Shown here: positions 39,568 to 50,162 of the stretch, one piece after another | Layout of the letters: every line of letters begins with the position of its first letter | Numbering within the stretch: the first letter of the stretch is position 1 | Assembly: GCF_009497775.1 (NCBI RefSeq) | Contig: NZ_CP031012.1 | Span: forward strand, 1,674,001 to 1,738,000 | Length of the DNA stretch: 64,000 bases | Direction of reading: 5' to 3' | Origin: Alcaligenes faecalis | GTDB taxonomy: Bacteria; Pseudomonadota; Gammaproteobacteria; Burkholderiales; Burkholderiaceae_B | Position numbers and translations under genes: made by a program | Notes under the pieces: model-generated | The model's input: only the letters and a program-made list of their open reading frames with translations | Told to the model about the DNA's origin: nothing | The model's database searches: none

Positions 39568-40220
39568 TGTCGTCAACTTTTGTCGACTTCTACGCCTCAA
39601 TGCATGGGGGGCAATCCGTTGCTCCTACGGGTTTGGGCTACGTGCCTATCGTGATCGAGCAGTCCGGTCGTGGAGAGCGGTCTTACGACATCTACTCCCG
39701 CCTGCTGCGCGAGCGCATCATCTTTCTGGTGGGCCCGGTTCATGACAACTCGGCCAATCTGATTGTGGCCCAGCTGCTGTTTCTGGAGTCGGAAAATCCT
39801 GAAAAGGATATTTCGCTCTACATCAACTCGCCCGGTGGTTCGGTCTATGCAGGCCTGGCCATCTACGACACGATGCAGTTCGTCAAGCCGGAAGTCTCGA
39901 CATTGTGTACCGGCATGGCTGCCAGCATGGGCGCTTTCTTGCTGTCTTCGGGCGTCAAGGGCAAGCGCCTTGCCTTGCCTAACTCGCGCATCATGATTCA
40001 CCAGCCTTCGGGCGGTGCGCGAGGCCAGGCTTCCGATATCCAGATTCAGGCCAAGGAAATCCTGAGCCTGCGTGAACGCTTGAACAAGATCCTGGCCGAG
40101 AACTGCGGTCAGCCTGTCGAGCGTATCGAGCTGGATACCGAGCGTGACAACTTCATGGCAGCTGAAGACGCTGTGGCCTATGGCCTGATCGACAAGGTGA
40201 TGAACACTCGTGACGAGTAA
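39567..40220 (+). CDS. clpP: ATP-dependent Clp protease proteolytic subunit
   Basis: Serine peptidase forming the double-heptamer proteolytic chamber that partners ClpX. It has 217 residues, with Ser120 in [11 protein letters not shown], His145 in [11 protein letters not shown], and the catalytic Asp in [11 protein letters not shown] short N-terminal extension precedes [20 protein letters not shown]. The ATG overlaps the tig stop (TAATG). clpX follows after a 101-base gap holding a terminator-like hairpin. Confidence 0.97.
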   Translation: MSSTFVDFYASMHGGQSVAPTGLGYVPIVIEQSGRGERSYDIYSRLLRERIIFLVGPVHDNSANLIVAQLLFLESENPEKDISLYINSPGGSVYAGLAIYDTMQFVKPEVSTLCTGMAASMGAFLLSSGVKGKRLALPNSRIMIHQPSGGARGQASDIQIQAKEILSLRERLNKILAENCGQPVERIELDTERDNFMAAEDAVAYGLIDKVMNTRDE

Positions 40221-40270
40221 TCATCTGTCCCGCACAGGGATCGATCTGACGCAGTAATATGGCTGTTCGG

Positions 40271-40295
40271 GGGCGGGACTTGTTCCCGTCCTTTT
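40271..40295 (+). terminator. Terminator-like hairpin between clpP and clpX
   Basis: GGGCGGGA and TCCCGTCC form an 8-bp stem (one G-T pair) around CTTGT, followed by TTTTA. It lies 51 bases after the clpP stop and 27 before the clpX start, so it may lower read-through into clpX. Confidence 0.6.
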
Positions 40296-40321
40296 ACCAT
40301 CCTGAAGTGAAATTTAAATTT

Positions 40322-41623
40322 ATGTCCGAAAAGAAATCGGCCGACGAGAAAGTTCTGCATTGCTCGTTTTGCAATAAAAGCCAGCATGAGGTCAAGAAAC
40401 TGATCGCTGGACCTTCGTCCGTGTTCATCTGCGACGAATGTATTGATCTGTGTACCGATATCATTCGTGACGAAGCTGCGGGCGCCACTCCTGATGGTGA
40501 ACGTAAAGAATTGCCCACCCCCCAGGAAATCAAAGAGTTTCTGGACGGATATGTTATTGGCCAGGAAATGCCCAAGCGCACCTTGGCCGTAGCGGTGTAC
40601 AACCACTACAAGCGAATTCGTAGCGGCAAGGCAGGCCGTGACGATGTGGAACTGTCCAAAAGTAATATCTTGCTGATCGGGCCTACGGGTTCGGGCAAAA
40701 CGCTGCTGGCCCAAACACTGGCCCGCATGCTGGATGTACCTTTTGTGATGGCGGACGCCACTACACTGACCGAAGCCGGTTACGTGGGTGAGGACGTCGA
40801 GAACATCGTTCAAAAACTGCTGCAAAACTGCGATTACGATGTGGAAAAAGCGCAGCGCGCCATTATCTACATCGACGAAATCGACAAGATTTCCCGCAAG
40901 TCCGACAACCCTTCCATTACCCGCGACGTGTCGGGCGAGGGCGTGCAACAGGCACTGCTCAAGCTGATCGAAGGTACTGTTGCCTCTGTGCCCCCACAAG
41001 GTGGTCGTAAACACCCCAATCAGGACTTTGTGCAGGTGGATACCACCAATGTGCTGTTCATCGTGGGTGGCGCTTTTGATGGCCTGGAAAAGGTCATCCG
41101 CGACCGTACTGAAAAATCCGGTATTGGTTTTTCCGCGTCGGTTAAAGCCAAGTCCGAACGTGGTGTGGGGGAGTTGTTCGCTGAAGCTGAACCCGAGGAT
41201 CTGATCAAATTCGGTTTGATCCCCGAGCTGGTTGGCCGTTTGCCTGTGGTCGCCACTCTGGAAGAGCTGCGCGAAGACGCACTGGTCCGCATTTTGACCG
41301 AGCCGCGCAATGCCTTGGTCAAGCAGTTTCAGAAGCTGCTGAGCATGGAAGGCGTAGAGCTGGAAGTTCAGCCCGAAGCCCTGCGTGCCGTAGCCCAGCG
41401 CGCCATCAAGCGTCGTACTGGCGCTCGCGGTCTGCGTAGTATTGTCGAGCAAGCCTTGCTGGATACCATGTACGAGCTGCCCTCGCGCAAGGACGTCAGT
41501 AAAGTTGTGTTGACCGAGGACGCTATCGTTGGAAAGAGTAAACCCGAATTGATTTTGGGTCGCCCTTTGTCCGATAGTGAAGCCAGTGACACTGAGTCGC
41601 CCTTGAAGAACGCAGTAGCTTAG
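40322..41623 (+). CDS. clpX: ATP-dependent Clp protease, unfoldase subunit ClpX
   Basis: AAA+ unfoldase feeding ClpP. The ATG at 40322 gives 433 residues starting [17 protein letters not shown]; the in-frame ATG at 40259 would translate the hairpin region and is rejected. The zinc domain has Cys14, Cys17, Cys37 and Cys40. Walker A is GPTGSGKT, Walker B is [10 protein letters not shown], the pore loop is [10 protein letters not shown], and the ClpP-docking IGF-type loop is GIGFSAS. Sensor 2 follows in TGARGLRSI. Confidence 0.97.
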   Translation: MSEKKSADEKVLHCSFCNKSQHEVKKLIAGPSSVFICDECIDLCTDIIRDEAAGATPDGERKELPTPQEIKEFLDGYVIGQEMPKRTLAVAVYNHYKRIRSGKAGRDDVELSKSNILLIGPTGSGKTLLAQTLARMLDVPFVMADATTLTEAGYVGEDVENIVQKLLQNCDYDVEKAQRAIIYIDEIDKISRKSDNPSITRDVSGEGVQQALLKLIEGTVASVPPQGGRKHPNQDFVQVDTTNVLFIVGGAFDGLEKVIRDRTEKSGIGFSASVKAKSERGVGELFAEAEPEDLIKFGLIPELVGRLPVVATLEELREDALVRILTEPRNALVKQFQKLLSMEGVELEVQPEALRAVAQRAIKRRTGARGLRSIVEQALLDTMYELPSRKDVSKVVLTEDAIVGKSKPELILGRPLSDSEASDTESPLKNAVA

Positions 41624-41794
41624 AGATATCTCCTTGTTTGTGCTCTGTCTGGCCTTGGCCGGAAGAGCGCAGGCAAGACAGGGCGACAGGCGAAGGCAAA
41701 GAGAAAGGAGTGGGTATCCATGATCACCACTAAGCATAGAAGCTTGTCTCTCTTTAACTCGGCAAAGTTCTGTTTTAATGTTCGTTCGGCCTAC

Positions 41795-41820
41795 TTGAAA
41801 TATCAAAATTCGCCACAATC
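41795..41820 (+). promoter_or_regulatory. Putative heat-shock (sigma-32-type) promoter of lon
   Basis: CTTGAAA at 41795-41801 and CCACAAT at 41814-41820, 12 bases apart, resemble the sigma-32 pattern CTTGAAA...CCCCAT-T. The position, about 75 bases before lon, suits a heat-shock-inducible protease gene. Confidence 0.6.
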
Positions 41821-41844
41821 TGAGCTACAACAGGTTAAACCGTG

Positions 41845-41869
41845 AAAGGGAAGCCCAGGCTTCCCTTTT
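41845..41869 (+). terminator. Terminator-like hairpin in the lon leader
   Basis: AAAGGGAAGC pairs with GCTTCCCTTT (10 bp) around a 4-base loop, followed by TG. It lies between the candidate heat-shock promoter and the lon start, so it would be part of the lon leader as well as a block to read-through from clpX. Confidence 0.65.
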
Positions 41870-41898
41870 GCGTCTAAGGACATTTATAGGAAATGACT

Positions 41899-44364
41899 AT
41901 GTCTGCGAGCCAGATTCTTTCTACGGAACCTATTGAGCTGCCGCTGCTTCCTTTGCGCGATGTAGTGGTGTTCCCTCACATGGTGATTCCGCTTTTTGTT
42001 GGTCGGCCTCGCTCGATTAAAGCCCTTGAGTTGGCTATGGAGTCCGGCAACAACATTATGCTGGTGGCGCAAAAGTCCGCAGGCAAGGATGATCCTGCCC
42101 CTGAGGATCTCTACGAAATTGCGTGTGCGGCCAGTATTTTGCAGATGCTCAAACTGCCGGACGGCACCGTTAAAGTGCTGGTCGAAGGTTTGCAGCGTGC
42201 GCGGATTACGCAAGTTCAGGACGCCGAAACCCACTTCATGGCCTCGGTGGTCGAAGTGCCCGGCGACGCGGGTGATGCGGCTGAAACCGAAGCCCTGCGC
42301 CGTGCTGTGCTGGGTCAGTTCGAGCAGTACGTCAAACTGAATAAAAAGATCCCTCAGGAAATTCTGACTTCCCTGACCGGGATTGATGATGCTGGCCGTC
42401 TGGCCGATACCATTGCGGCCCACTTGCCCCTGAAGCTGGAGCAAAAACAGGGCATGCTGGAAACGCCCAAGGCTCTGGAGCGTCTGGAAAGCCTGCTGTC
42501 GCAACTGGAAGGCGAAATTGACATCTTGCAGGTCGAGAAGCGTATTCGCGGCCGTGTCAAAAAGCAGATGGAAAAGAGCCAGCGCGACTACTATCTGAAC
42601 GAGCAGGTCAAGGCGATTCAGAAAGAGTTGGGCGAAGGTGAAGACGGTGCCGATGTTGAAGAACTGGAAAAACGCATCGAGCAGGCCCAGCTGAGCAAGG
42701 AAGCGCTCAAGAAAGCTGAATCCGAAATGAAGAAGCTCAAGCTGATGTCTCCGATGTCGGCCGAAGCAACCGTGGTGCGCAACTACATCGAAACGCTGGT
42801 TGGCCTGCCTTGGCGCAAAAAGAGCCGTATCAACAACTCCTTGAGCAATGCCGAGGAAGTGTTGGATGCGGATCACTTTGGTCTGGAAAAGGTCAAAGAG
42901 CGCATTGTCGAGTACCTGGCTGTGCAGCAACGTGTCGACAAGCTGAAGGCTCCAATCCTGTGTTTGGTTGGCCCTCCAGGTGTGGGTAAAACCTCGCTGG
43001 GTCAGTCCATTGCCAAGGCAACGAACCGCAAGTTCATCCGCATGGCTTTGGGTGGCGTGCGTGACGAGGCCGAGATTCGCGGTCACCGTCGTACCTACAT
43101 TGGCTCCATGCCCGGCAAGGTTGTTCAGAACATGAGCAAGGTGGGTGTACGTAACCCGCTGTTCCTGCTGGACGAGATCGACAAGATGGGCGCGGATTTC
43201 CGTGGCGATCCATCCTCGGCACTGCTGGAGGTTCTGGACCCCGAACAAAACCACACCTTCCAGGATCACTACCTGGAAGTGGACTACGACTTGTCCGACG
43301 TGATGTTCGTGGCAACCAGCAATACCTTGAACATTCCACCGGCCCTGCTGGACCGTATGGAAGTGATTCGTCTGTCCGGCTACACGGAAGACGAGAAGGT
43401 ACGCATTGCTTTCGATTACCTTTTGCCCAAGCTGATGAAGAACAACGGCGTGCGCGATGGTGAACTGGAAGTGACAGAAGACGCGGTACGCGACATCGTG
43501 CGTTACTACACACGTGAAGCGGGTGTGCGTTCGCTGGAACGTGAAATCAGCAAGATCTGCCGCAAGGTGGTTCGCAAGCTGTTGGTAGCCAATCCACAAG
43601 CCGGTACGCGTGCAGCTCGCAACAAGACACTGACCCAGGAAACTCTGGTCGTGAATGCGGCGAATCTGAACGATTACCTAGGCGTACGTCGTTTCTCCTT
43701 CGGCCTGGCCGAAAAAGAGAACAAGGTTGGCCTGGTTACCGGTCTGGCCTGGACTGAGGTAGGCGGTGAGCTGCTGACCATCGAAGTGGCCGATATGCCC
43801 GGTAAAGGCAATGTGCTGCGTACGGGTTCGATTGGTGACGTGATGAAAGAGTCGGTCGAAGCTGCTCGCACAGTTGTACGTTCGCGTGCCCAGAAGTGGG
43901 GCATTGCCAATAGCGTGTTTGAAAAGCGTGACCTGCACGTGCACTTTCCTGAAGGCGCTACGCCCAAGGATGGTCCATCGGCCGGTATCGCCATCACGAC
44001 CGCTATCGTATCCAGCCTGACGGGTATTCCGGTTCGTGCCGACGTGGCCATGACGGGTGAAATCACCTTGCGCGGCGAAGTTCTGCCTATCGGTGGCTTG
44101 AAAGAGAAGTTGTTGGCAGCGCAACGCGGTGGTATCAAAACCGTGATGATTCCAGAGGAAAACGTCAAAGACCTGGCCGATATTCCAGATAACGTGAAAA
44201 ACACGCTGGAGATCATTCCGGTGCGTTGGATTGATCGCGTATTGGAAGTGGCCCTGCAAGACGCTGTAACGCCTCTGAGCGACGAAGAAGTAGCGCGCCT
44301 GGCTGCTGAGGCCTTGGCAGCAACGCGTGCCGCTGGTACGGGTTCTGAGTCCTTCAAGCACTAA
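41899..44364 (+). CDS. lon: ATP-dependent protease Lon
   Basis: Cytoplasmic AAA+ protease for damaged and regulatory proteins. The ATG at 41899 is preferred because AGGA at 41888-41891 has good spacing only for it; ATG 41893 is one base from that site. The product has 821 residues. The N-terminal substrate domain begins [19 protein letters not shown]. Walker A (GPPGVGKTS) is at about 358, Walker B reads [11 protein letters not shown], the catalytic Ser694 is in [10 protein letters not shown], and the catalytic Lys lies in GGLKEK near 735-737. A strong terminator follows. Confidence 0.97.
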   Translation: MSASQILSTEPIELPLLPLRDVVVFPHMVIPLFVGRPRSIKALELAMESGNNIMLVAQKSAGKDDPAPEDLYEIACAASILQMLKLPDGTVKVLVEGLQRARITQVQDAETHFMASVVEVPGDAGDAAETEALRRAVLGQFEQYVKLNKKIPQEILTSLTGIDDAGRLADTIAAHLPLKLEQKQGMLETPKALERLESLLSQLEGEIDILQVEKRIRGRVKKQMEKSQRDYYLNEQVKAIQKELGEGEDGADVEELEKRIEQAQLSKEALKKAESEMKKLKLMSPMSAEATVVRNYIETLVGLPWRKKSRINNSLSNAEEVLDADHFGLEKVKERIVEYLAVQQRVDKLKAPILCLVGPPGVGKTSLGQSIAKATNRKFIRMALGGVRDEAEIRGHRRTYIGSMPGKVVQNMSKVGVRNPLFLLDEIDKMGADFRGDPSSALLEVLDPEQNHTFQDHYLEVDYDLSDVMFVATSNTLNIPPALLDRMEVIRLSGYTEDEKVRIAFDYLLPKLMKNNGVRDGELEVTEDAVRDIVRYYTREAGVRSLEREISKICRKVVRKLLVANPQAGTRAARNKTLTQETLVVNAANLNDYLGVRRFSFGLAEKENKVGLVTGLAWTEVGGELLTIEVADMPGKGNVLRTGSIGDVMKESVEAARTVVRSRAQKWGIANSVFEKRDLHVHFPEGATPKDGPSAGIAITTAIVSSLTGIPVRADVAMTGEITLRGEVLPIGGLKEKLLAAQRGGIKTVMIPEENVKDLADIPDNVKNTLEIIPVRWIDRVLEVALQDAVTPLSDEEVARLAAEALAATRAAGTGSESFKH

Positions 44365-44394
44365 GCATCTAGCAGTAGTAGTCAAGAAGTGAAG

Positions 44395-44422
44395 CAGGCC
44401 ACCTTGAGTTCAAGGTGGCCTG
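44395..44422 (+). terminator. Terminator after lon
   Basis: CAGGCCACCTTGA and TCAAGGTGGCCTG form a perfect 13-base inverted repeat with a minimal loop, followed by TTTGC. It starts 30 bases after the lon stop. Confidence 0.85.
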
Positions 44423-44452
44423 TTTGCATTTGGGGTGGACTGATAATCTGGT

Positions 44453-44505
<53 letters not shown>

Positions 44506-44684
44506 ACAGTCATATCGACTGCAATGAGAGAGCCAGTTTTTACCGGGTAGAAGGTGCCCGTAGTGTCGGGTGGCGAGCTTAAGCCTGTTCAGCTTTTGCC
44601 ATATAGGGACGGGCACAGGCCATAAACTACGACCACGCTCCAGTTGAGACCGTCACCATAGACCTGGTGGCAATCATAATCATC

Positions 44685-44756
44685 GTGACTGTGACTGTGA
44701 CTGTGACTGTGACTGTGACTGTGACTGTGACTGTGACTGTGACTGTGGCTGTGGTT
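44685..44756. repeat. Hexanucleotide microsatellite (GTGACT)10 with degenerate end
   Basis: Ten perfect GTGACT units at 44685-44744, then GTGGCT and GTGGTT. On the minus strand one frame reads alternating Ser-His and another alternating Val-Thr. On the plus strand two of three frames hit TGA. Confidence 0.97.
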
Positions 44757-44763
44757 GATATTG

Positions 44764-44798
<35 letters not shown>

Positions 44799-44832
44799 GT
44801 GAGTTTGCAGGGGACCGTGTCCTTCGAGCAAT

Positions 44833-44869
44833 AAAAAACCCCATACACCAAGCGGTATATGGGATTTTT
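44833..44869 (-). terminator. Terminator after lexA (bidirectional)
   Basis: CCCATACACC and GGTATATGGG (one G-T pair) enclose AAGC, with A6 on the left, giving a T-run on the minus strand, and T5 on the right. It lies 56 bases beyond the lexA stop. Confidence 0.85.
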
Positions 44870-44925
44870 CTTTATCAGGTGTACCCAGCCTATAAAACAG
44901 GCCTGGTAGCCCAGAGAGGCAAGAC

Positions 44926-45585
44926 TTAATGCAGCGGACTGGTACGAATCAGACCAACAGCAATGCCTTCCAAAGACAGGGAATCCGGATCGGTGACGAC
45001 GATGGGCTCAAAGTCCGGGTTCTCGGGCAACAGGACCACCTGATTGCTGGAGCGCGACAGGCGCTTGACGGTGACATCGTCGCCAATGCGGACCACTACG
45101 ATCTGCCCGTTACGCGCTTCGCTGGCTTTCTTGACGGCCAGCAGGTCGCCATCAAAAATGCCCGCGTCTTTCATGCTCAGGCCGCGTACGCGCAGCAGGT
45201 AATCAGGCGTTTGGGTGAACAGGGTAGGGGCGACGCCAATTTCGCGCTCGATATGCTCGGTGGCCAGAATAGGGCTACCGGCAGCCACGCGACCAATAAT
45301 GGGCAGCAAGAGGGCATCAGCCAGATTGGCCAGTGCGCTGCTGCTGGGCGCTGCGCTTTCGCGGGTATCCGTGCCAAGCAGGCGTATGCCGCGCGAGGCA
45401 CCGGCAGTCAGCTCGATAGCGCCTTTACGGGCCAGAGCTTTCAAATGATCTTCGGCCGCATTGGCGGATTTGAAACCCAGCACCTGAGCAATCTCTGCTC
45501 GAGTGGGAGGGAAACCCGTCCGTTCGATTTCGGAACGGATGATGTCCAGCACTTGTTGTTGGCGTGCAGTGAGCTTGGCGGTCAT
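44926..45585 (-). CDS. lexA: SOS regulon repressor LexA
   Basis: Represses DNA-damage genes until RecA-stimulated self-cleavage. The product has 219 residues, beginning [20 protein letters not shown]. The winged-helix DNA-binding half occupies residues 1-70. The cleavage site is Ala102-Gly103 in RVAAGSPI. The catalytic Ser137 lies in GLSMKDAGI, and Lys174 lies in DVTVKRL. An SOS box lies 12 bases upstream of the ATG, so it is autoregulated in the usual way. Confidence 0.97.
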   Translation of the reverse strand: MTAKLTARQQQVLDIIRSEIERTGFPPTRAEIAQVLGFKSANAAEDHLKALARKGAIELTAGASRGIRLLGTDTRESAAPSSSALANLADALLLPIIGRVAAGSPILATEHIEREIGVAPTLFTQTPDYLLRVRGLSMKDAGIFDGDLLAVKKASEARNGQIVVVRIGDDVTVKRLSRSSNQVVLLPENPDFEPIVVTDPDSLSLEGIAVGLIRTSPLH

Positions 45586-45596
45586 AGTATTGTCTG

Positions 45597-45612
45597 CTGA
45601 ATATATATACAG
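45597..45612 (-). promoter_or_regulatory. LexA operator (SOS box)
   Basis: CTGAATATATATACAG matches the CTG-N10-CAG SOS box with its alternating AT centre. It lies directly upstream of lexA. Confidence 0.92.
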
Positions 45613-45691
45613 TAAAGATTGTGCGTTACAGTTGGCGTTTTGGCAAGCGGCGCGGACCTTAAAGGTTTAATTTTTGACCCTTTGGGGCTGC

Positions 45692-46252
45692 TCAGGCGGA
45701 CTGGGGCCAATCCTTGCGCTCCAGCGTGTACAGCACATGGGGGACGAGTCTGTGGCCTGCCGGGACGCCAGGGTGCTCAAATGTGCCGGGCTGTTCTGTC
45801 ATGCCCAGACGCTGCATGACGGTCTGTGAAGGCAGGTTCAGCTGGGCGGTGTAGGCCACAATTTGCTCCAGGCCCAGTTCCTCAAAGCCAAAGTCCATGC
45901 AGGCTCCTGCCGCTTCGGTGGCGTAACCTTTGCCCCAGTATTCGGGTAGCAGGCGCCAAAGAACTTCCACGCAAGGCTGAAAGTACAGCTCGGCGGTCGG
46001 GCGGTTCAGGCCCACCATGCCGATGAAGGCTCCGTTTTCCTTCAGCTCTACTGCCCAGGGACCCCAGCCATGTTCCTCGATCAGGCTTTGGCTACGGTGA
46101 GCGATGGTATCGCTTTGCTCGCGGTCCAGGGTGGCTGGATAAAAGCGCAGCGCGTGGGGATCGCTATTCAAGCGGAAGAAGGGCTCCAGGTCTGTGGCCT
46201 TCCAGGGGCGCAGGATCAGGCGTTCGGTGTTCAGGGAAATGGCGTCTGTCAT
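45692..46252 (-). CDS. GNAT-family N-acetyltransferase (RimJ-like)
   Basis: A 186-residue acetyl-CoA-dependent acetyltransferase. The ATG at 46252 has GGAG 7 bases upstream and gives an N-terminus (MTDAISLNTERLILRPW) that fits the family; an earlier ATG at 46279 would cross the preceding terminator. The acetyl-CoA loop is LLPEYWGKGYATEAA, and the C-terminal LNLPSQTVMQRLGM is typical of the RimJ/RimL group. The acceptor is unknown. Confidence 0.87.
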   Translation of the reverse strand: MTDAISLNTERLILRPWKATDLEPFFRLNSDPHALRFYPATLDREQSDTIAHRSQSLIEEHGWGPWAVELKENGAFIGMVGLNRPTAELYFQPCVEVLWRLLPEYWGKGYATEAAGACMDFGFEELGLEQIVAYTAQLNLPSQTVMQRLGMTEQPGTFEHPGVPAGHRLVPHVLYTLERKDWPQSA

Positions 46253-46276
46253 GGTGGTACTCCAGGGCTGGAACGA

Positions 46277-46302
46277 CAACGCCCTTCCGAAGAAGGGCGT
46301 TG
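46277..46302 (-). terminator. Terminator after the aromatic aminotransferase gene
   Basis: An 11-bp perfect stem, CAACGCCCTTC with GAAGGGCGTTG. Read on the minus strand its loop is TTCG closed by C-G, an exceptionally stable tetraloop. It lies 22 bases beyond the aminotransferase stop. Confidence 0.8.
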
Positions 46303-46323
46303 GGGGCTGTAGTCAGGGACAGC

Positions 46324-47526
46324 TTACTTCAGGACTTGAGCGATGGCCTTGGCCACGACGTCAATGTTCTGGCTGTTCAGTGCAGCCACGCAGATACGGC
46401 CGCTGCTGACAGCGTAAATGCCGTGTTCCTGGCGCAGGCGTTCCACTTGCTCGGCAGTCAGGCCGGAGTAGGAGAACATACCGCGCTGTTCCAGTACGAA
46501 GTCAAAGTTCTGGGTAGCGCCGTGCTCTTTCAGCTTGGCAACCAGTTGGGCGCGCATTTCGCGGATGCGATCGCGCATGCCAGCCAGTTCAGTCGCCCAG
46601 GTCTGGAACAGTTCAGGCGAGTTCAGCACGGTGGCCACAACCTTGCCGCCGTGTGTAGGCGGGTTGGAGTAGTTGGTGCGAATGACGCGCTTGACTTGGC
46701 TCAGCACGCGGGAAGTTTCGTCCTTGCTGGAAGTAACCAGTGTTAGGGCGCCAACGCGCTCGCCGTACAGCGAGAAGGACTTGGAGAACGAGGAGCTGAT
46801 GAACATGGACAGACCCAGCTTGGCAAACAGGCGCACCACGCTGGCGTCTTCTTCCAGACCGGCACCAAAGCCTTGGTAAGCGATGTCCAGGAAAGGAACC
46901 AGTTGGCGCTCTTTGATCAGCTCAGCGATCTGGGTCCATTGTTCAATGCTGGGGTCCACGCCGGTAGGGTTGTGGCAGCAAGCGTGCAGAACCACGATGG
47001 ACTGGGCAGGCATAGTGCGCAGCGATGCGATCATGCCGTCAAAGTTCAGGCCATGTGTCGCGGCATCGTAGTAAGCGTAGGTGTTGACCTTGAAGCCAGC
47101 GCGCTCGAACAGAGCACGGTGGTTTTCCCAGCTAGGATCGCTGATGTAAACCTCGGACTGGGGCAGCAGTTGCTGCAGGAAGTCAGCACCGATTTTCAGT
47201 GCGCCGGTGCCGCCCAGGGATTGCACGGTCAAGGCACGGCCTTCGGCAATGATGGGGGAGTCGGCACCCAGCAACAGGGTTTGAGCACCCAGATTGTAGG
47301 TATTGATACCTTCGATAGGCAGGTAGCTGCGAGCGGCAGCTTTACTCATCATGGCTTCTTCAGCCTTTTGAACAGCCTGCAAAATCGGGATACGCCCTTG
47401 ATCGTCGTAGTAAACACCGACCCCCAGATTAACTTTGCCGCTGCGTTCGTCGGCATTGTATTGTTCGTTCAAACCCAAAATGGGGTCGCGTGGAGCCAGT
47501 TCGACGGTTTCGAAGAGCGATGTCAT
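46324..47526 (-). CDS. tyrB: Aromatic-amino-acid / aspartate aminotransferase (class I, TyrB/AspC type)
   Basis: PLP-dependent transaminase of subgroup I-alpha with 400 residues. Family landmarks include DPILGLNEQYNADERSGKVNLGVGVYYDDQG, HACCHNPTGVDPS, FLDIAYQGFG and the PLP-lysine motif SSSFSKSFSLYGERVG. The C-terminal Arg motif is SGRICVAALN. TyrB and AspC cannot be separated firmly by eye; tyrB is used because this Burkholderiales form usually handles aromatic substrates. The gene diverges from uvrB across about 85 bases. Confidence 0.88.
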   Translation of the reverse strand: MTSLFETVELAPRDPILGLNEQYNADERSGKVNLGVGVYYDDQGRIPILQAVQKAEEAMMSKAAARSYLPIEGINTYNLGAQTLLLGADSPIIAEGRALTVQSLGGTGALKIGADFLQQLLPQSEVYISDPSWENHRALFERAGFKVNTYAYYDAATHGLNFDGMIASLRTMPAQSIVVLHACCHNPTGVDPSIEQWTQIAELIKERQLVPFLDIAYQGFGAGLEEDASVVRLFAKLGLSMFISSSFSKSFSLYGERVGALTLVTSSKDETSRVLSQVKRVIRTNYSNPPTHGGKVVATVLNSPELFQTWATELAGMRDRIREMRAQLVAKLKEHGATQNFDFVLEQRGMFSYSGLTAEQVERLRQEHGIYAVSSGRICVAALNSQNIDVVAKAIAQVLK

Positions 47527-47610
47527 GATGATATGGGGGCGTTAGTGCAGAAAGGTAGAAAAACAAAGCATTAATGTGATAATACGGGCTTACCCTAAAG
47601 TGTGTCTAGC

Positions 47611-49632
47611 ATGAAATTTGAGCCTGCCTTTCAAGAATTTCCGGGGAGTTCCTTCAAACTTTTCCAACCTTATTTGCCTGCCGGCGACCAGCCCGCGGCG
47701 ATTGAGCAGTTGGTCGAGGGGATTGATGACGGCTTGATGTACCAGACCCTTTTGGGGGTAACGGGGTCGGGCAAGACCTATACGATGGCGAACATTATTG
47801 CTCGCACAGGGCGTCCGGCCATTGTTCTGGCGCCCAATAAAACCCTGGCGGCGCAGCTGTATGCCGAGATGCGCGAGTTCTTTCCACGCAACGCCGTGGA
47901 GTACTTCGTGTCTTACTACGATTACTACCAGCCCGAGGCCTATGTGCCGTCGCGCGATCTGTTTATTGAAAAGGATTCGTCCATCAATGAACACATCGAG
48001 CAGATGCGTTTGTCGGCCACCAAAAGCCTGCTGGAGCGGCCTGACACCATTATTGTGGGCACCGTGTCCTGCATCTACGGTATCGGTAACCCCGGTGATT
48101 ACCATGCCATGGTGCTGACCTTGCGCAAGGGGGATCGTATCGCCCGGCAGGAGCTGCTGGCGCGTCTGGTCGCCATGCAGTACGAGCGCAATGACCTGGA
48201 TTTTCAGCGCGGGATATTCCGTGCTCGTGGTGAGGTGGTTGATATCTTCCCGGCAGAAAACGCGGAGCTGGCCTTGCGGGTCAGCCTGTTTGATGACGAG
48301 ATTGAAGAGCTGGAGTTGTTCGATCCGCTGACGGGCAAGGTCGTGCAAAAGCTGAACCGCTTTACCGTGTTTCCCAGCTCGCACTATGTGACGCCACGCG
48401 AAACCGTGCTGCGGGCGATTGAAACCATCAAGCTGGAACTGCGCGAACGTTTGGAGTTTCTGACGCGGGAAGGGCATTTGGTTGAAGCCCAACGCCTGGA
48501 GCAGCGCACCCGCTTTGATCTGGAGATGTTGCAGGAGCTGGGCTTTTGCAAAGGCATCGAGAACTACTCCCGCCACTTGTCAGGTGCTGCGCCCGGCGAT
48601 CCGCCGCCGACGCTGATCGACTACCTGCCGCGTAACTCCCTGATGTTTATTGATGAAAGCCACGTCACTATCGGGCAGTTGGGGGCCATGTATCGTGGTG
48701 ACCGCTCACGTAAAGAGACTCTGGTGCAGTTCGGTTTCCGTTTGCCGTCGGCCATGGATAACCGCCCGCTGAAGCTGGAAGAGTTCGAACGTCGCATGCC
48801 ACAAACCGTGTTCGTATCAGCCACACCGGCCGCCTACGAACAAGAGCATGCTGACAATGTGGTTGAGCAGGTGGTGAGGCCTACCGGCCTGGTGGACCCG
48901 GAAATCGAAGTTCGTCCTGCCACCACGCAGGTCGATGATTTGCTGGGTGAAATCAAGCTACGTACTGCGCAGGAGGACCGCGTGCTGGTGACCACGTTGA
49001 CCAAGCGCATGTCCGAAGACCTGACCGAATACTTGTCAGAAAACGGCATCCGTGTGCGCTACTTGCACTCGGACATTGATACGGTGGAACGGGCCGAGAT
49101 CATCCGGGATCTACGTCTGGGCGTCTTCGACGTTCTGGTCGGGATCAACTTGCTGCGCGAGGGTCTGGACCTTCCCGAAGTGTCTCTGGTGGCGATTCTG
49201 GATGCGGACAAGGAAGGCTTCCTGCGTTCCGAGCGTAGCCTGATTCAAACCATAGGCCGGGCAGCACGTAACCTGAACGGTAAAGCCATTCTGTATGCCG
49301 ACAGAATGACGGACTCCATGCATCGCGCCATTGAAGAAACCGAGCGCCGTCGCGCCAAGCAGATGGCCTTTAACGAAGAGCATGGCATTACGCCGCGTGG
49401 CGTGAACAAGGCTGTCCGTGAGTTGATTGACGGCGTTGTTGCTTCGGATCCAACCGCCAGCTTGCGCGAGGATGTGCCGGAAGAGTTGATTCGCGACGAG
49501 AAGGCCGCGGCACGCGAGATCAAGCGTCTGGAAAAAGAGATGATGGATCACGCCCGCAACCTGGAGTTCGAGCAAGCTGCTGCCGCGCGCGACAAGCTGC
49601 AAAGGCTCAAGGCTAAACTGCTGATGGCTTGA
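47611..49632 (+). CDS. uvrB: Excinuclease ABC subunit B
   Basis: DNA damage-verifying helicase-like subunit of nucleotide excision repair. It has 673 residues from the ATG at 47611; a GTG three codons earlier is possible. Walker A is [10 protein letters not shown] (residues about 43-52). The beta-hairpin region reads [15 protein letters not shown], the DESH-like motif [10 protein letters not shown] is present, motif VI is QTIGRAARN, and the C-terminal UVR domain is [21 protein letters not shown]. No clear SOS box was found upstream. Its stop codon lies inside a short tandem repeat. Confidence 0.97.
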   Translation: MKFEPAFQEFPGSSFKLFQPYLPAGDQPAAIEQLVEGIDDGLMYQTLLGVTGSGKTYTMANIIARTGRPAIVLAPNKTLAAQLYAEMREFFPRNAVEYFVSYYDYYQPEAYVPSRDLFIEKDSSINEHIEQMRLSATKSLLERPDTIIVGTVSCIYGIGNPGDYHAMVLTLRKGDRIARQELLARLVAMQYERNDLDFQRGIFRARGEVVDIFPAENAELALRVSLFDDEIEELELFDPLTGKVVQKLNRFTVFPSSHYVTPRETVLRAIETIKLELRERLEFLTREGHLVEAQRLEQRTRFDLEMLQELGFCKGIENYSRHLSGAAPGDPPPTLIDYLPRNSLMFIDESHVTIGQLGAMYRGDRSRKETLVQFGFRLPSAMDNRPLKLEEFERRMPQTVFVSATPAAYEQEHADNVVEQVVRPTGLVDPEIEVRPATTQVDDLLGEIKLRTAQEDRVLVTTLTKRMSEDLTEYLSENGIRVRYLHSDIDTVERAEIIRDLRLGVFDVLVGINLLREGLDLPEVSLVAILDADKEGFLRSERSLIQTIGRAARNLNGKAILYADRMTDSMHRAIEETERRRAKQMAFNEEHGITPRGVNKAVRELIDGVVASDPTASLREDVPEELIRDEKAAAREIKRLEKEMMDHARNLEFEQAAAARDKLQRLKAKLLMA

Positions 49633-49702
49633 TGGCTTGATGGCCTGGGCCTGGGCCTGGGCTTAGGCTTGGCGGCTTCTGACTTCTGACTTCTGACTTC
49701 TG
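49622..49702. repeat. Three adjacent short tandem repeats at the uvrB stop
   Basis: TGATGGCT is repeated nearly three times (49622-49645), with the uvrB stop inside it. It is followed by CCTGGG three times (49644-49661) and CTTCTGA about four times (49676-49702). Confidence 0.85.
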
Positions 49703-50162
49703 GCGTTGGGGTTGGCGTAGACGTAGGGGAAGGGCCCAGGCGACCTCTTTGGAGCCTGCTTTGGGTTTAAGTAGCGACCCTCGCCAGAACCGGATTACAT
49801 GTACGGTCCTACTCACGTTTGACGCCCCGCCAGCAAAAGCGGGGCAGTTTCATCTTTGATGACGCCTGTTGTGTAATTACAACTAAGCCTGGACGAAAGT
49901 ACAGAAAAAACACGGTTCCGCTACCGGCTTTCATCACTCAGGTGTATTGCTTGATTTATCTCATCCCGAGAAAGCAGCGTATCCGCTAAGCAAAGGGTGC
50001 TGCGCCTTTGGTTTATTCCAGACTTCAAGCAGCTGCGTACTGTTCTTATTTGCAGCCCCCAAACGATACGGATTTGCGGCTTTCAAGGCCGTTTCCAGGG
50101 CCTGTTTTAGCCCCTGTTCCGTCTTGCCTTATTTGGGGTTTTCCCGCAGACTTTGACGCATT
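49703..50162. other. Intergenic region between uvrB and the phosphatase gene
   Basis: Contains the uvrB terminator at 49824-49845 (GCCCCGC and GCGGGGC) and otherwise no gene. A 70-codon plus-strand frame at 49947-50156 lacks a ribosome site and known motifs and is not called. The phosphatase promoter must lie in its last 200 bases. Confidence 0.5.
49824..49849 (+). terminator. Terminator after uvrB
   Basis: GCCCCGC pairs with GCGGGGC around an 8-base loop, followed by AGTTTC; the T-run is weak. Confidence 0.65.

Noticed and set aside
47527..47610. SOS box upstream of uvrB
   Set aside because: No CTG-N10-CAG palindrome is present in the gap between the aminotransferase gene and uvrB.
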